Below are positions 35,914 through 46,136 of a stretch of 64,000 nt of DNA, in pieces (the stretch's first letter is position 1; each line of letters opens with the position of its first letter). The notes beneath the pieces are model-generated. The model saw nothing but the letters and a program-made list of their open reading frames with translations. It did not search any database and had not been told where the DNA came from. The translations under genes and the position numbers were made by a program. The stretch is from Methylophilus medardensis (GTDB lineage: Bacteria > Pseudomonadota > Gammaproteobacteria > Burkholderiales > Methylophilaceae), in NCBI RefSeq assembly GCF_006363915.1, contig NZ_CP040946.1, one strand, 5' to 3'.

Positions 35914-38136
35914 ATGGTTTCCACACATCGTCCGCCTGCCGCAGCCGCTGCCTCCGATACACACCTCATCAGTGTGTGGTTAGACGCATTGTCGCCTCGC
36001 TTTGCCGCCACTGAAGTCGACGCATTTCGCCAAGCGGCTGACATCGTAACCCCGCTCTATGCTGGGCAATCTGCGCTCAACGGCAGTCCACTGTTGCCGC
36101 ATGTGTTGGGCATGGCCTCGATTCTGGTGGACCTGAACATGGATGCCGACACGGTGCTCGCAGGGATCCTGTCGGCAACTCCTGAACACCTCCCTGACTG
36201 GGCTGATACCCTCGCTGCACAATGGGGAAAGCCAGTCATCGACTTGATTGATGGCCTGTCACGGATGTCCCATATTCAGGCATTGAGTGCGGCTGAAGGC
36301 GCGCCGCAAACAGCGCAAAAAAATAACGACCGCGCGCAACAGCTGGAGGCATTGCGCAAAATGTTACTCGCCATGGTGCAAGACATTCGCGTGGTGTTGA
36401 TCAAACTGGCAGAGCGCACACAGCTGCTGCGTCAGTTGTCTGGTGCCAGCCCTGCGCAACAGCAGCACATCGCGCGCGACAACCAGAATATTTTTGCGCC
36501 GCTGGCCAACCGTCTGGGGGTTTGGCAATTGAAATGGGAGCTTGAGGATTTATCCTTGCGCTACCTAGAGCCACAGCTCTATAAAGAAGTCGCCAAGATG
36601 CTGGACGAACGCAGAGTCGACCGCGAGTTGTATATCACGGATGTAGTCGCACAGTTACAGCAAGCACTCGCCCAAGCAGGCATTGCGGGCGAGGTCACTG
36701 GGCGGCCAAAACATATTTACAGCATCGTCAAAAAAATGAAGAGCAAACATCTGCAGTTTAACCAACTGTATGATGTGCGCGCCGTGCGCATTTTGGTCGA
36801 AGATATCAAAGATTGTTATGCTGCGCTGGGATTGGTCCATCACTTGTGGCAACCGATTCCAGGCGAGTTTGACGACTATATTGCCCGACCAAAATCAAAC
36901 AACTATCGCTCTTTGCATACCGCGGTGAGCGGACCAAGGGGATTGGCGCTTGAGGTGCAAATCCGCACCCATGACATGCATCATGCCTCCGAGTTGGGGG
37001 TTGCGGCCCATTGGCGCTACAAAGAGGGTGCAAAATCAGATGCCAAATTTGACGAAAAAATCGCCTGGCTGCGGCAGATATTGGCTTGGAAAGACGATGT
37101 GGCGGACCATGGCGACTTGCTCGAGCAGTTCAATAGCGAACTGTTTCAAGACAAGGTCTATGTGCTGACACCGCAAGGCAAAGTCATCGACTTACCGCGC
37201 GGGGCCACGCCGATAGATTTTGCTTATGCCGTGCATTCGGATCTGGGACATCGCACACGCGGCGCCAAAATCAATGGCAACATCGTGCCGCTGAACACCC
37301 GTTTGGAGAACGGTCAGCGCGTCGAAATTTTAACCGCCAAACATGGCGCCCCCAGCCGAGACTGGCTCAATTCAGCCTTGGGATATCTGCAAAGCCCAAG
37401 CGCCCGTGCCAAGGTCAGGCATTGGTTTAAATACCAGCACTTTGAAGCAGACATGGCGCAAGGGCGGGCAAAGCTGGATAAAGAATTGCACCGCGCAGGG
37501 GTGAGTACGCTGTCTTTAGAAAAGATTGCGCATCAACTGCAATTTCACAAACTGGAGGATTGTCTGGCGGCCATTGGTCGGGGCGATATCAGCGAACACC
37601 AGATTGCCATTACGATTCAAGCCGAGATGTCGCCTGGGGTTACAGAACCGCAATCGATCCCCATCAAGCGGCCAGCAAGCTCGCAGTTTAATCAGGCAGG
37701 GGTGACGATTGAGGGCATCGGCAACGTGCAAACTAGCATGGCAAAATGCTGCAAACCAGTCTCGCCAGAACCCATCGTGGGCTACCTCACTCGCAACCAC
37801 AGTGTGACCATTCATCGCCAAGTCTGTCCGTTTATTAGCCGTCTGACGGATGATCGGCAGAACCGCTGTCTGAGTGCACAATGGGGCAGTCAGTCTCACG
37901 GCGTGTCTGCCGTCGACATCAGCATAGAAGCCAATGACAGACAGGGCCTGCTGCGCGATATTAGCGATTTATTTGCCCGTGAAAAAATCAACACGACCAA
38001 AGCCAATACCCTCTCGCGCAACCATGTGGCGCTGATGCAATTTACGGTAGAGATTACCGATATGGATCAACTACAACATTTGCTCACGCGCTTACAGCAA
38101 GTGGCAGGGGTGATCACTGCCCATAGACAGACTTAG
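35914..38136 (+). CDS. relA: GTP pyrophosphokinase, RelA (stringent response)
   Basis: A 740-aa (p)ppGpp synthetase of the RelA/SpoT family. The synthetase domain, about residues 240-370, shows RPKHIYSIVKKMKSKHLQ, NNYRSLHTAVSGPRG and the Mg-binding EVQIRTHDMHH. TGS (about 400-460, VYVLTPQGKVIDLPRGAT) and ACT (about 665-740) domains follow. The N-terminal HD hydrolase domain keeps the fold but the catalytic HD pair is lost (SATPEHLP in place of HDxxED), as expected for monofunctional RelA. It senses uncharged tRNA on the ribosome. It precedes a DUF202 gene. Confidence 0.93.
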   Translation: MVSTHRPPAAAAASDTHLISVWLDALSPRFAATEVDAFRQAADIVTPLYAGQSALNGSPLLPHVLGMASILVDLNMDADTVLAGILSATPEHLPDWADTLAAQWGKPVIDLIDGLSRMSHIQALSAAEGAPQTAQKNNDRAQQLEALRKMLLAMVQDIRVVLIKLAERTQLLRQLSGASPAQQQHIARDNQNIFAPLANRLGVWQLKWELEDLSLRYLEPQLYKEVAKMLDERRVDRELYITDVVAQLQQALAQAGIAGEVTGRPKHIYSIVKKMKSKHLQFNQLYDVRAVRILVEDIKDCYAALGLVHHLWQPIPGEFDDYIARPKSNNYRSLHTAVSGPRGLALEVQIRTHDMHHASELGVAAHWRYKEGAKSDAKFDEKIAWLRQILAWKDDVADHGDLLEQFNSELFQDKVYVLTPQGKVIDLPRGATPIDFAYAVHSDLGHRTRGAKINGNIVPLNTRLENGQRVEILTAKHGAPSRDWLNSALGYLQSPSARAKVRHWFKYQHFEADMAQGRAKLDKELHRAGVSTLSLEKIAHQLQFHKLEDCLAAIGRGDISEHQIAITIQAEMSPGVTEPQSIPIKRPASSQFNQAGVTIEGIGNVQTSMAKCCKPVSPEPIVGYLTRNHSVTIHRQVCPFISRLTDDRQNRCLSAQWGSQSHGVSAVDISIEANDRQGLLRDISDLFAREKINTTKANTLSRNHVALMQFTVEITDMDQLQHLLTRLQQVAGVITAHRQT

Positions 38137-38182
38137 GCAAAGTGCGCTAAGGTACCCGCTTACGCACTAGAACAGGGGCTAT

Positions 38183-38554
38183 ATGTCTTATCTGGATGAT
38201 CCACGGGTCTATTTTGCAGCCGAACGCACGCTGCTGGCTTGGCAACGCTCGGCCATTGCATTGATGGGCTTGGGATTTGTGATTGAGCGCTTTGGCCTGT
38301 TTATGCAACTGGTGGCCCAAGATCACCCCATGACCGCTGCACAAACCACCCTTTCGCTCTACATTGGCGTAGGGTTTATTTTGATTGGCGCTTGCACAGC
38401 CGTGTTGTCAGCCGTGCAGTTCAAACAGTTTTGTCAGACGCTCAGTGCAGCCGAAACACCCAACAGCCACGTGTTATGGCTGCCGCCTGCGATCAATCTA
38501 CTTTTAGCAGCCGCCGCAGTCGGATTGAGTCTGTGGTTAATCGTGGCGCGTTAA
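38183..38554 (+). CDS. DUF202 (YidH-family) inner-membrane protein
   Basis: A 123-aa protein with MSYLDDPRVYFAAERTLLAW, an ERT-LAWxR signature of DUF202. Three hydrophobic spans follow, near residues 28-48, 62-85 and 97-120. It is 46 bp after relA and convergent with the second RND operon. Function unknown. Confidence 0.85.
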   Translation: MSYLDDPRVYFAAERTLLAWQRSAIALMGLGFVIERFGLFMQLVAQDHPMTAAQTTLSLYIGVGFILIGACTAVLSAVQFKQFCQTLSAAETPNSHVLWLPPAINLLLAAAAVGLSLWLIVAR

Positions 38555-38567
38555 GCATCTGCTGCCA

Positions 38568-39728
38568 TTATCGCGGAGCGACTGCCGTCGCCAGATTGAC
38601 CCGTACCCCATCGCTGATGCCATCTGGCGGGTTTTCAATCACCTGATCGCTGGCGAGTAAGCCTGATTGCACCTCTAGCGTTTTGCCGAGATCGCGGGCA
38701 ATCGTAATCGTTTTCAACACCACTTGGTGCTGCTGGTTCACGGTGGCGACCTTCATTCCGTTCTGATCAAAAATCAAAGCACTGGCTGGAATGCTCAGGC
38801 GCCCGGTCTGCTCATTGAGCGCGAGATCCACGTTTGCAAAGCCACCGGGTAAAAAGCGGCCAGCCGTGTTATCTACCAATAACTGTACCAAGGTGGTGCC
38901 AGACGAGGCTGTGATCGCGCCAGAAGTCGATTGAATGGTGGCCTCAAACATCGCTTCAGGCAACTCAGGCACGCTAAACTGCGCCTTGCCGCCGGCCTTG
39001 ATGTGGCTGACATAGTTTTGTGGCACATGGGTATATAAACGTAATTTACGCGTATTGGACACCTCGAATAAAGGCAGTGTAGTACTAGCGTTACTACCGG
39101 CATTAATCAATGCGCCTGTATCGGTATTACGCGTAGTGACCGCGCCGTCAAACGGTGCCTCAATACGGGCAAAGCGTTTGAGCGCCAGCAGCCGGTTGAC
39201 ATTGGCTTCGGCGGCATTCACCAGCGCTTTCTTGCTCTGATAATCACCCAATTTTTCATCGACCTCTTGGCGGGCAATCGATTGCGTTTTCCACATGTCT
39301 TGCCAACGCTTGGCCGTGGTTTCGGCTAACGCCACGGTTGCCTGCGCACTGGCCAAATCTGCCCGCGCTTGTAACAACTCTTGATCAAGGTCCGGCGTTT
39401 CGATTTCAGCCAGCAATTGGCCACTTTTCACGCTGCCGCCAATGTCGACTTTCCAGCCTTTTAAATATCCACTGACGCGCGCGTAAATAGGTGCCCGCGC
39501 ATAGGCTTCAAATCGACCCGGCAACACCAAACTGCCGCCAACCGCGCCATTGGTCGGCGGATTCACAGTCACGGTGGCGACCGCCTGTTTGTCTGTCCAG
39601 TCTTTGAGTTTGGTCTGATGGCTAGCCCGACTGCTCATGCCAACAACCACTGCGCCAATGGCAGCCAGCAATAGTAAAAAACTGCCCAGTTTGAGCCCAC
39701 GAGACACACCCGCCGTAGAATTACTCAT
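38568..39728 (-). CDS. RND efflux membrane-fusion protein (second pump)
   Basis: A 386-aa periplasmic adaptor. An N-terminal anchor (SFLLLLAAIGAVVVGM) is followed by a hairpin and lipoyl regions (ARVSGYLKGWKVDIGGSVKSG, IEAPFDGAVTTRNTDTGAL) and a beta-barrel to about 380. It overlaps the permease gene by 8 nt and lies downstream of it, opposite to the adaptor-first order of the MdtABC-like operon. No outer-membrane factor is present in this operon, so a chromosomal TolC/NodT protein is presumably shared. Confidence 0.85.
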   Translation of the reverse strand: MSNSTAGVSRGLKLGSFLLLLAAIGAVVVGMSSRASHQTKLKDWTDKQAVATVTVNPPTNGAVGGSLVLPGRFEAYARAPIYARVSGYLKGWKVDIGGSVKSGQLLAEIETPDLDQELLQARADLASAQATVALAETTAKRWQDMWKTQSIARQEVDEKLGDYQSKKALVNAAEANVNRLLALKRFARIEAPFDGAVTTRNTDTGALINAGSNASTTLPLFEVSNTRKLRLYTHVPQNYVSHIKAGGKAQFSVPELPEAMFEATIQSTSGAITASSGTTLVQLLVDNTAGRFLPGGFANVDLALNEQTGRLSIPASALIFDQNGMKVATVNQQHQVVLKTITIARDLGKTLEVQSGLLASDQVIENPPDGISDGVRVNLATAVAPR

Positions 39729-42700
39729 CTTGATCTCCTGTAGAAACGCTCACAGGTCGCGTTTGCATGGTTCGGTGCACCGCACTAAATACCACGGGCA
39801 CAAATAATAAGGTGGCGATGGTGGCGAATATCAACCCACCAATCACGGCGCGGCCGAGTGGCGCGTTTTGCTCACCGCCCTCGCCGAGGCCCAATGCCAT
39901 CGGCGTCATACCGATGACCATGGCCAGCGCAGTCATCAGTACCGGACGGAACCGCACAAATCCAGCATCAATCGCCGCGGCCGCGCCGTCTTTCAACTCG
40001 GCCAGCCGTTCGCGGGCAAAACTGATCACCAGCACACTGTTCGCAGTGGCCACACCCATACACATAATGGCCCCGGTCAATGCCGGCACGGATAAAGGCG
40101 TAAAGGTGAGAAACAGCATCCAAACGATGCCCGCCAGCGCGGCAGGCAGGGCTGAAATAATCACGAAGGGATCACGCCAGGATTGTAGATTGACCACAAT
40201 CAACAAATACACCAGCACAATCGCGCCAAGCAAACCAAAAAACAAACCATTAAACGCATGCTCCATGGTTTGCACCTGCCCCAGCATCACGACACTGGCG
40301 GCTTTAGGCACTTGCGCTTCGGTCTGGGCTAGAATGTTGCGGATATCGGCGGCCACCGCGCCCAAATCGCGGTCTTGCGTGCTGGCATGAATCTGCACCA
40401 TGGGCTGGATATCGTACTGGCTGACCACTGCGTTTCCAACGTTGCGTTTAAAGGTCGCCAAGCCCCCCAAGGTTTGCAACTGACCGTCAGCGCCACTGAT
40501 CGGCAAGTTAGCCAGTGCACTCAGGCTATCGAGTTGATATTGCGGTGTTTGCAACACAATCGGATAAGTCACGCCGTTGGCCGGGTTTAACCAATAGGTG
40601 GGGGAGACTTGCGAGCTACCGGCCATGTTAATGACCATGCTATTGGTGACGTCGCGTGTACTGATGCCCAGCTCTTGTGCACGTGTTTTGTCTAGTCGGA
40701 TATCAAATGCTGGACGACTCCGGGATTGCTGGATACGCGCATCAACCACGCCTGGCACCTGCCGGATTTTTGCCAACAATTGGCCAGCGTAGACAAAATC
40801 CTCAGCTAATTTTCCGCCGCGAATCTGAATATCAATCGGCGCAGGGGACCCAAAATTGAGAATCTGGCTGACAATATCGGCGGGAGGAAAAGAGAAGGTC
40901 GTGTCTGGGAAACGCTTGGGCAACACCTCACGCAGGGTACGGATATATTCCGCCGTGGGCGCATGCTCTGCTCGTAATGCAATTTGCAGGTCGCCATCAT
41001 GGGCGCCGGTAAGCCCCGTGTTGTTATAGGTCAGATTAATGCTACTGATCGGCATGCCGATGTTATCCACAATCGTCACAATTTCTTCGGCGGGGATCAC
41101 TTGTTTGACCGCGGCTTGAATATGCGCAAAGCGGTTAGCCGTTTCTTCGATACGGGTGCCGACGGGCACCCGCACATGCATCAGGATTTGACCGCTGTCG
41201 ACCGACGGGAAAAAATTACTCCCCAGCATGGGCACCAACAGAAACGACAACATCACCAGCGCCATAAACCCCGCCATAAACAGACGGCTATGCAGCACCG
41301 CCCACGTCAGCAGGGCTTTATAGGACAACCGGATACGCTCAAACCCACGCTCAAATGCCTGCTGAAAGCGCACCAGCGGATTGCGACTGGCCGATACATG
41401 CGCCTGTGCAACATGTGGTTTGAGCAGGTAATTGGCCATGGTCGGCACCAGCGTGCGCGACAAAATAAAGGAGCTGATCATGGCAAAAATCACTGATTCC
41501 GCCATCGGCACAAATAAAAAGCGTGACACCCCTTCAAGAAAAAACATCGGCACAAACACAATACAAATACACAGTAGCGACACAAAAGCCGGCGTCACGA
41601 TTTGCGCGGCACCATCCAGAATCGACTGCTCAACTGGTTTGCCTTGCTCGAGGTGCCAGTTAATATTTTCAATCGTGACCGTCGCTTCGTCCACCAAGAG
41701 GCCAACTGCGAGCGCCAAGCCTCCCAAGGTCATGATATTGAGTGTTTCGCCCACCATAGACAAACCGATCACTGCCCCCAATACCGACAACGGAATGGAG
41801 GTAGCAATGATTAGCGATGAGCGCCAGCTGCCTAAAAATAGCAATATCATCAGGCTGGTCAATAAAGCCGCGAGCACGCCTTCAAACACCACGCCATCAA
41901 TGGCTGCCCGCACAAAAATCGACTGATCATTAATTGGGGTCGCCACCAGTGCGTCTGGCAACCCGGGCTTAATTTCTTCGAGCTTGGCTTTAATGCCATC
42001 CACAATGGCTAAGGTCGAGATGGCGCCATTCTTGAGGATGGTCATCAGCACCGAACGATTGCCATCGACATGCACAATATTGGTTTGCGGCGGGCTACCA
42101 TCACGCACCTGCCCAATATCACGCATATAGACGGTGGCCCCTTGCACAACCTTGATCGGGATATTGGCGATTTCTTCTACATCGGCCGCAGCGTTATTCA
42201 AGTTTAAGGTATATTCAATCGCGCCTATTTTCTGCGTTCCGACCGGCACCACCATATTATGTGCGGCCAAGGCAGTGGAGATATCCTGCGCAGACAGTCC
42301 GCGTGCCTGTAGCGCGCCCGGATTGAGATCGATCTGAATTTGCCGGCTTTTACCACCATAAGGAAAAGGCACGCCCGCGCCGGGCACGGTCACCAGCCGA
42401 ATACGCACAGCGTTCAGGCCCAGATCCGCGAGGTTTTGTTCGGTCAAACCCTTGCCTGATAACGCAATTTGCAAAATCGGCACGGTCGAGGCGTTGTAAT
42501 TCAGAATCAGCGGCGGCGTCGTGCCAGTGGGCATTTGCCGCGTCACGGTTTGCGATATCGCCGCCACTTGCGCATTGGCGGTCGCAATGTTCACCCCAGA
42601 ATGAAAAAAGATTTTGACAATGGCAAAGCCGTTGTACGAATTGGCCTCAATGTGTTCGATGTCATTCACCGTGGTGGTCAATGACCGCTGATACAAGGTG

Positions 42701-42894
42701 GTGATGCGCCCGGCCATATCATCTGGGGGTAAGCCGGTGTATTGCCAAGCCACGGCCACCACCGGGATGCGAATTTCAGGAAAAATATCGACCGGGCTTC
42801 GCATGGCAGACAGCGTGCCAAAGATTAAAATCAGCAATGCCATCACCACAAAAGTGTATGGGCGTTTGAGTGCAATCCCGACCACGTTAAACAT
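39721..42894 (-). CDS. RND efflux permease (second pump)
   Basis: A 1057-aa RND transporter. TM4 carries GLLVDEATVTIENINWH, i.e. Asp-Glu where AcrB-type pumps have Asp-Asp, so the acidic proton pathway is conserved in charge. Other family features are FNVVGIALKRPY at the start and SPVDIFPEIRIPVV in the first loop. The start MFNVVG at 42894 is preferred over an upstream frame start 57 nt earlier that would lie well inside the DedA gene. It overlaps the DedA-rhodanese gene stop by 8 nt and the adaptor gene by 8 nt. No metal-binding Met/His cluster is obvious, so it is probably a hydrophobic-compound pump. Confidence 0.85.
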   Translation of the reverse strand: MFNVVGIALKRPYTFVVMALLILIFGTLSAMRSPVDIFPEIRIPVVAVAWQYTGLPPDDMAGRITTLYQRSLTTTVNDIEHIEANSYNGFAIVKIFFHSGVNIATANAQVAAISQTVTRQMPTGTTPPLILNYNASTVPILQIALSGKGLTEQNLADLGLNAVRIRLVTVPGAGVPFPYGGKSRQIQIDLNPGALQARGLSAQDISTALAAHNMVVPVGTQKIGAIEYTLNLNNAAADVEEIANIPIKVVQGATVYMRDIGQVRDGSPPQTNIVHVDGNRSVLMTILKNGAISTLAIVDGIKAKLEEIKPGLPDALVATPINDQSIFVRAAIDGVVFEGVLAALLTSLMILLFLGSWRSSLIIATSIPLSVLGAVIGLSMVGETLNIMTLGGLALAVGLLVDEATVTIENINWHLEQGKPVEQSILDGAAQIVTPAFVSLLCICIVFVPMFFLEGVSRFLFVPMAESVIFAMISSFILSRTLVPTMANYLLKPHVAQAHVSASRNPLVRFQQAFERGFERIRLSYKALLTWAVLHSRLFMAGFMALVMLSFLLVPMLGSNFFPSVDSGQILMHVRVPVGTRIEETANRFAHIQAAVKQVIPAEEIVTIVDNIGMPISSINLTYNNTGLTGAHDGDLQIALRAEHAPTAEYIRTLREVLPKRFPDTTFSFPPADIVSQILNFGSPAPIDIQIRGGKLAEDFVYAGQLLAKIRQVPGVVDARIQQSRSRPAFDIRLDKTRAQELGISTRDVTNSMVINMAGSSQVSPTYWLNPANGVTYPIVLQTPQYQLDSLSALANLPISGADGQLQTLGGLATFKRNVGNAVVSQYDIQPMVQIHASTQDRDLGAVAADIRNILAQTEAQVPKAASVVMLGQVQTMEHAFNGLFFGLLGAIVLVYLLIVVNLQSWRDPFVIISALPAALAGIVWMLFLTFTPLSVPALTGAIMCMGVATANSVLVISFARERLAELKDGAAAAIDAGFVRFRPVLMTALAMVIGMTPMALGLGEGGEQNAPLGRAVIGGLIFATIATLLFVPVVFSAVHRTMQTRPVSVSTGDQDE

Positions 42895-43837
42895 CTGATA
42901 CTTTCTCCACCACCGCGGTATGAATCTCAAATCCGGCATCGCGCCAAGCATCGATACCGCCAGTCAATGGCCGAATATTGCGATAGCCCCGTTGCATGAG
43001 TTTTTTAGCCACTTTGGCAGCGGTGACTTCGTTTGGACATGAACAATAGAGCACCACCGGCGCATCTTCATCGATATCTAGCACTAATTGGTCGACGGCT
43101 TCTAGGGGGACAAACTGGGCGCCGGGAATCCAGCCATCTTGCACCAGATGGACCGCGCGGGTATCTAAAATCACAGGTGTCGCGCCTTGTTGAATCATCT
43201 CGTTTAATGCGTCAACGCTGATTCGGGCCATGTGCAAGCTTTTGATGAAGCGCTGCCTGTCCCACCATTTATAAGCAATAAACGACGCCAACAACAGCAG
43301 TACCAGCAGCGTTCCCCATTTGCCCATTTCAACCAGCGTTAACATCAACTCATCAATCGTTGCGCTAAACAGATTACCCAGCCATAAGGCAGAGCCAGCC
43401 CATACCAGGGCGCCCAGACCATCCATCAGCACAAATACACAATAGCGCGTGCCAGACGAGCCTGCCAGCGCGCTGGAGATCGAGGCGAAACCCGGAATAA
43501 ATTTGCACACCAACAATGCCGGCGGCCCAAACTTCAGGTACAACGCCTCTGTTTGCCTGACACAGGTATCAGGGGACAAGGAAATCTTGCACAGCTTACC
43601 CATCACCCGTTTGCCATACTTGCGTCCGGCGCGATACCAGAGGCTGTCTGCGATGAGCGCTGCCAACACCGCGATCAGCAGCATGGCGCCCCAAGTGTAT
43701 TGTCCGTTGCCAATAAAAACGCCCGCCAGTAGCAACGTCGGATAGGCAGGTAACGGGAGCCCCATTTGTTCTAAAAACACACTGGCAAATACGATCAGCA
43801 AGCCATATTGCTGCATCAGCTCAAACACCACATTCAT
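42887..43837 (-). CDS. DedA-family membrane protein fused to a rhodanese domain
   Basis: A 316-aa fusion. Residues 1-200 are a DedA/SNARE-associated membrane domain with FLEQMGLPLPAYPTLLLAG and KFIPGFASISSALAGSSGTRY. Residues about 215-310 form a rhodanese domain whose loop VVLYCSCPNEVTAAKVAK supplies a Cys nucleophile candidate. DedA proteins act in membrane lipid flipping or envelope homeostasis. Rhodaneses transfer sulfur or carry a redox-active Cys. The stop overlaps the RND permease start by 8 nt, so it is co-translated with the pump. Confidence 0.85.
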   Translation of the reverse strand: MNVVFELMQQYGLLIVFASVFLEQMGLPLPAYPTLLLAGVFIGNGQYTWGAMLLIAVLAALIADSLWYRAGRKYGKRVMGKLCKISLSPDTCVRQTEALYLKFGPPALLVCKFIPGFASISSALAGSSGTRYCVFVLMDGLGALVWAGSALWLGNLFSATIDELMLTLVEMGKWGTLLVLLLLASFIAYKWWDRQRFIKSLHMARISVDALNEMIQQGATPVILDTRAVHLVQDGWIPGAQFVPLEAVDQLVLDIDEDAPVVLYCSCPNEVTAAKVAKKLMQRGYRNIRPLTGGIDAWRDAGFEIHTAVVEKVSDV

Positions 43838-43873
43838 CTGTTTTTTATGTCTCGGTCAGCGCTGGGCAGACCA

Positions 43874-44965
43874 TTACATCCCCAAAGCAGCCAACATGGC
43901 AAATGCCATAAATAATACAAAGTGTGTCATGCCCTCAATCGCATTGGTTTCGCCGTCGTGCAAATTGATGGTCGCCACAATCAAGGTCAAAAATGTCATG
44001 ACAATCTGCGTCGGCGACAAGCCCACAATGAGCGGTCGGTCCTCGATCAAAGCGATGGCCTCGATCACCGGTACCGTCAAGATCACCGTAGACAGGGTGG
44101 CGCCCAACGCAATATTGACCACGGTTTGCATGCGGTTATTAACTGCAGCTTTGAGCGCAGTCAGCACCTCTGGGCTGGCTGCAATGATGGCCACCACAAT
44201 CGCCGCCACAATCGGTGGCACACCGCTACCAGTCAGCCCGGCATCCATGTGTATGCTCATTTCTTCAGACAGAAATCCGATGGTCACGATGCCGGCCAAC
44301 ATATATAAAATCGACCACCTGACATCATTACTCATGCGGCCACTGGCCGCCTCTGCCGAAGAGGATTGGTGCTGGTCACGATAACTAAAATAAGCGCGAT
44401 GGCGACCGGTTTGCATTTTCAAAAACAAGGCATAAAACACGCTCATGGTCACAATGGTAAACATTGAATACACGCGCCAGTGTTCGGCTGGTAAAAATGC
44501 GGGCAGCACCATGGAGATCCCCAGTGCCGTCATGATCATGACAATGTAAGTATTGCCCGAGTTGACGTTGTATTCGACCTCACCATATTTAATGCCGCCG
44601 ATAATGGCACACAGGCCAAGAATCCCGTTGATATCGAGCATCACCGCCGAATAGATGGCATCTCTGGCCAGCGTGGTGGACGAGGTATGGCTTAACATCA
44701 TCACAATAATCACCACCTCGATGATGACCGCACTGATGGTCAATATCATGGTGCCGTAGGGCTCTTTCAGCCGCTCGGCCACATACTCGACCTGAAATGA
44801 CAGCTGAAATGCCAGATTGATGATCAGCAGCACAAACAGAATCGAAATGGCCAGCGACTCGGCCTGACCGAGCTGGATGAAGTTGTCAGCCTGCGCCAAT
44901 GCCAGATAGGCGACGATAGAAACAATTAGGGCAATCACACCCGGTGGCGGTTTGTCGGCAAGCAT
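43874..44965 (-). CDS. chaA: calcium/proton antiporter, ChaA-like
   Basis: A 363-aa CaCA-superfamily Ca2+/H+ (or Na+/H+) exchanger with about eleven helices. The two alpha-repeat motifs read RLKEPYGTMILTISAVIIEV (first) and AIIAASPEVLTALKAAVNNR (second), each with an acidic centre. E. coli ChaA is 366 aa, so the length is normal. It starts 36 bp upstream of the DedA-rhodanese gene on the same strand and is possibly in the same transcript. Inferred role: exporting calcium or sodium at high pH. Confidence 0.85.
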   Translation of the reverse strand: MLADKPPPGVIALIVSIVAYLALAQADNFIQLGQAESLAISILFVLLIINLAFQLSFQVEYVAERLKEPYGTMILTISAVIIEVVIIVMMLSHTSSTTLARDAIYSAVMLDINGILGLCAIIGGIKYGEVEYNVNSGNTYIVMIMTALGISMVLPAFLPAEHWRVYSMFTIVTMSVFYALFLKMQTGRHRAYFSYRDQHQSSSAEAASGRMSNDVRWSILYMLAGIVTIGFLSEEMSIHMDAGLTGSGVPPIVAAIVVAIIAASPEVLTALKAAVNNRMQTVVNIALGATLSTVILTVPVIEAIALIEDRPLIVGLSPTQIVMTFLTLIVATINLHDGETNAIEGMTHFVLFMAFAMLAALGM

Positions 44966-45047
44966 GCACGTAAATTGTGATCAATGAATCATTATCTTAA
45001 CAGAGCAAGCCGCAATCTGTTGCAGTTTGCCGACGACAAACCACAAC

Positions 45048-45084
45048 CATGATCCACCCGGCAGGCGGGGCCCGGTGGATCATG
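45048..45084. other. strong hairpin downstream of the alcohol dehydrogenase gene
   Basis: CATGATCCACC (45048-45058) and GGTGGATCATG (45074-45084) form a perfect 11-bp stem with a GC-rich loop. No T-run follows on either strand, so a classical terminator is unlikely. It may act as an mRNA stabiliser or rho-type end. Confidence 0.4.
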
Positions 45085-45092
45085 CGACTTAG

Positions 45093-46136
45093 CTAGGCCT
45101 TGATTGAGGTCATATCAATCACAAAGCGATACTTCACATCGCTGTTAAGCATTCGCGTATAGGCCTCGTTAATGTAAGGGGCCTCGATCATTTCAACATC
45201 GCTGACAATATTATGCTTGCCACAGAAATCGAGCATTTCTTGCGTTTCGGCAATCCCACCAATCAATGAGCCAGCCACCTGGCGACGTTTGGTGATCAGG
45301 TTAGCACCATGCACCTCCACCGGATCTAGCGGCCCCACCAGCACAATGGTTTTGTCACGTTTGAGCAACCCAATATAGGGGTTCAAATCGTGCGCGACCG
45401 GCACCGTATCAATAATCAGATCAAAGCTAGCCGCATGCTTGGCCATCGCCTCCGCATCTTTTGAGATCAACACTTCATGCGCACCCAGCCGGGTTGCATC
45501 AGCAGCTTTGCTGGCCGAAGTAGTGATCATCACCACATGCGCGCCCATCGCAGAAGCGAGCTTGACACCCATGTGGCCTAACCCACCCAGACCGATGATG
45601 CCGACTTTTTGACCGGCTTGCACATCCCAATGCCTGAGCGGCGAATATAAGGTAATACCAGCACACAATAAGGGCGCCACTGCTTTGGTATCCAGATTTT
45701 CAGGCACGCTGACGACAAAATTTTCATCAACGGTAATGCGCTCAGCATAGCCGCCAAAGGTCAGCCCGCCATGCTTAGGGTCTTTGGCGTTATAGGTAAA
45801 TACCGTGCCTTCGCAATATTGCTCTTCACCTGCGTGACAGTCTTCACAGTGGCGGCAGGCGTCGACCATACAGCCGACGCCAACCAATTGCCCCAGCTTG
45901 AATTTAGTGACGTGCGTGCCCACTTGGCTTACGCGGCCCACGATTTCGTGGCCTGGCACCATCGGATAGAGAGAGCCGCCACCCCACTCATTTCTGGCCT
46001 GATGAATATCCGAATGACAAATACCACAGTATTCGATATCAATCAGCACATCATGTGGCCCGGCCTCTCGACGGTCAATTTGCATTGGTGCAACTGGGGA
46101 GGTCGCATCTTGTACACCATAGGCTGCAGTTTTCAT
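45093..46136 (-). CDS. zinc-dependent alcohol dehydrogenase, cinnamyl-alcohol type (YahK-like)
   Basis: A 347-aa MDR alcohol dehydrogenase. The catalytic zinc site lies in EYCGICHSDIHQARNEWG and GHEIVG, the structural zinc in DACRHCEDCHAGEEQYC, and the NADP-binding motif is GLGGLGHMGVKLA. Family members reduce aldehydes (NADPH-dependent, YahK). The start at 46136 is preferred because GGAG is placed 8 nt before the ATG. A second in-frame ATG upstream (46160) lacks this. It is next to an AraC gene transcribed in the same direction, which may regulate it. Confidence 0.88.
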   Translation of the reverse strand: MKTAAYGVQDATSPVAPMQIDRREAGPHDVLIDIEYCGICHSDIHQARNEWGGGSLYPMVPGHEIVGRVSQVGTHVTKFKLGQLVGVGCMVDACRHCEDCHAGEEQYCEGTVFTYNAKDPKHGGLTFGGYAERITVDENFVVSVPENLDTKAVAPLLCAGITLYSPLRHWDVQAGQKVGIIGLGGLGHMGVKLASAMGAHVVMITTSASKAADATRLGAHEVLISKDAEAMAKHAASFDLIIDTVPVAHDLNPYIGLLKRDKTIVLVGPLDPVEVHGANLITKRRQVAGSLIGGIAETQEMLDFCGKHNIVSDVEMIEAPYINEAYTRMLNSDVKYRFVIDMTSIKA

